Below, piece by piece: positions 62,285 to 64,000 of a DNA stretch of 64,000 nucleotides. Position 1 is the first letter of the stretch. Every line of letters starts with the position of its first letter. Made by a program: the position numbers and the translations under genes. The stretch is from Albifimbria verrucaria (lineage: Eukaryota; Ascomycota; Sordariomycetes; Hypocreales; Stachybotryaceae), in NCBI GenBank assembly GCA_020081605.1, contig JAHREC010000009.1, positions 186,001 to 250,000 on the forward strand, in the 5' to 3' direction. The notes beneath the pieces were generated by a model that did not search any database, was not told where the DNA came from, and worked only from the letters and a program-made list of their open reading frames with translations.

Positions 62285-63856
62285 CTACTGATTCTCCATG
62301 TTGTCTGTCACATATTGTGGCCAGTTCTTAGCTCTCCACCAAATGGCTTCCGCCACCTTTTGATTTGGGCCGACTCTAGGCCATGCAACCCACGATAATA
62401 CCTTCCGGGCTGTATACCAGTCCGAAACCCCTGAGACCTTACTCCACCTTTGTATAAGACCATCGAAAGTGAACTGGAGGTCCTGCAATTCGTCGATTCG
62501 CACCCTGTTCTCCCGCTCAGCATTTATGTCCAATACACCTGCCACGGTTGCGAGCGCAACCTCTATTGCTTTCGCCAAGGCAAAGGCCCCAACAAAAACA
62601 CGCCAAAACCAAAAGTCCCTGCTTGACAAAGTCCCATTATTTCTTGAATGTAGGTGACGGTTTGCGCATTGCATGCAGTCGCGGCGAAGAATCGTCAGCA
62701 CCATTACGTGGAGTGTCATATTGACTGGGTATCCTCCATTAAGGTGTTCCAGCACAGTGTGTAGATACAGCGGAGCTGCTGCCGTCATACCTGTTAGTGA
62801 ACTGACTCTGAAGAGTGTTAGACTCGGTGGCGGTGAATGAGTTGGAGTTGGAGATTGAGCTGGACATGAAGGCAGATTGCTTGAATGGAATGTCGACTTG
62901 AGATTTCTCCCGGCATTGTTCGATATCTCGAGCATTCGGCATGCTAGGGCCAAGAAATGCCGTCTCTTTGCACAAATAATGCTCCCCTTCCAGGTGGTGA
63001 ATTGATCATTCACCAGATAATCCGCCTGCCTTTGATCGAACTCCATTGTTGCATCGCATAGCCCTTCAATCACGTCTTCAACAGCAACATCTCGCAGACC
63101 CTCGTCCGAGCACGGCCCAGCGAAGCACTCCGGTAGCAGATGAAGCACTCTTGGGCGTGTCTCTCCTTTCTTACTCCGCATAGACTGGAGACATGCTTCT
63201 TCTTCTGCGGCGGATTTATGTATATGATGCGACTGGGGCGATCCATCGACTGCCTTCTCTTTGAACGCAAGCTGGAAAAAGTACGTCCTATTTGAATCAA
63301 TAATCTAGCCATCACTTATCTTCGATAGATGGCCTGAGACAAGGGTGCTCGAAAGAACTAAATCATCAACTTACTGCAACAGGACTCTATTTACGAACTC
63401 GTCGTCAACAATACTGAAACAAGATTGTAGATGTCTGCGATCGATAAAGGCTATAAGAGCATGCAGGTGGGCTTCGCCTGCTGCGTCGTTCCCAACCGAG
63501 AACTGAGAGGAACACCTAGTCAGTACTTCAGGGCCTTTACCTCATATGATAAACCTTTTTACAAAATCCGCAGGAATGTATCCAGAAAGACTCATGCGAG
63601 AAATATCATTCCCAAATAGTGTGTATGTCAACATACCTCAGTAAAGCAGAGAAATGAAACCTGCCTAAGCAGCATCCTAATGGTATTTTTACTTTGGCCC
63701 TGCAGCCATAGATTAATAGTGCGCATACTCTCAAGCTTGTGGTGAATAAATGTTGACTCAAAGTATCCAAGTTTGCCCATATTCCAAGCATAGTGGATGC
63801 CAGCGAAGAGCAATGTGCCTCGAAGGGTGACAGAATCGGCAATCAAGATACGTAGT
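62285..63856 (-). CDS. fungal regulator-like protein, 5' part not resolved
   Basis: Three exons are clear: 63856-63637, 63502-63375 and 63287-62285, joined by introns 63636-63503 and 63374-63288, giving an unbroken reading of about 450 residues to a stop at 62285-62287. The first visible exon reads TLLFAGIHYAWNMGKLG and FIHHKLESMRTINLWLQ, and the second EAHLHALIAFIDRR; these patterns are common in the C-terminal region of fungal-specific regulator proteins of the Zn2Cys6 type. No zinc cluster is seen; the N-terminal exons lie in the last 150 bp or beyond the window edge. The family call is moderate. Confidence 0.5.
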
Positions 63857-64000
63857 CTGTAAGTCTGGTGAGCAAAACTGTAGCGATGAGTACCTTATAG
63901 ACGCACGAGTCTTCTTGTTGTTTTCTCACAGCATATCTTCCCATCTGGCAAACTAGGCGGTTTTGTTAGCTCTATGCGATGCTATCATGAGGAGACTGCA

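Overview
The window is nuclear DNA of a filamentous ascomycete (Pezizomycotina). The coding regions are cut by GT...AG introns of 45-134 bp, and the gene families are fungal: Zn2Cys6 regulators, a division-1 chitin synthase, a YAT-type amino-acid permease, a proteinase-K-like subtilase and a multimodular NRPS. I cannot fix the genus; a Sordariomycete is plausible but is only a guess.

Left part (1-35.5 kb): a secondary-metabolite locus. A full ABCC-type exporter (1147-6295, minus) and a giant NRPS (7535-35523, plus) diverge from a shared 1.24-kb promoter. The NRPS reads as a remnant C domain, then A-T-E, C-A-T, C-A-T-E, C-A-T, C-A-T-E, C-A-T, C-A-T and a terminal C (CT) domain: seven adenylation domains, seven carrier domains and three epimerases. 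It should make a heptapeptide, probably cyclised by the CT domain, with a D/L pattern of D-L-D-L-D-L-L if all E domains work. The first E domain has lost the catalytic second His of its HHxxxD motif. I cannot name the product.

Middle part (36-45.5 kb): a small secreted protein, a secreted subtilase without cysteines in its mature part, and a Zn2Cys6 regulator divergent from an aldo-keto reductase, with a cluster of CCAAT boxes between them.

Right part (46-64 kb): chitin synthase, a second Zn2Cys6 regulator (intact), a decayed small ORF, a second aldo-keto reductase followed by a third Zn2Cys6 regulator, an amino-acid permease, a second small secreted protein, and the 3' part of a fungal regulator-like gene that runs toward the right edge.

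A feature of the whole window is that reading frames of genes with otherwise perfect motifs are broken by single-base losses, mostly at homopolymer runs: about 32 in the NRPS and about 14 in the other genes. The rate is similar in housekeeping and accessory genes, so uncorrected sequencing error is the simplest explanation and the NRPS should not be called a pseudogene on this evidence. Coordinates given for spliced genes run from first to last coding base; the frame changes are noted in each entry. I saw no mobile element, CRISPR array, rRNA or tRNA.
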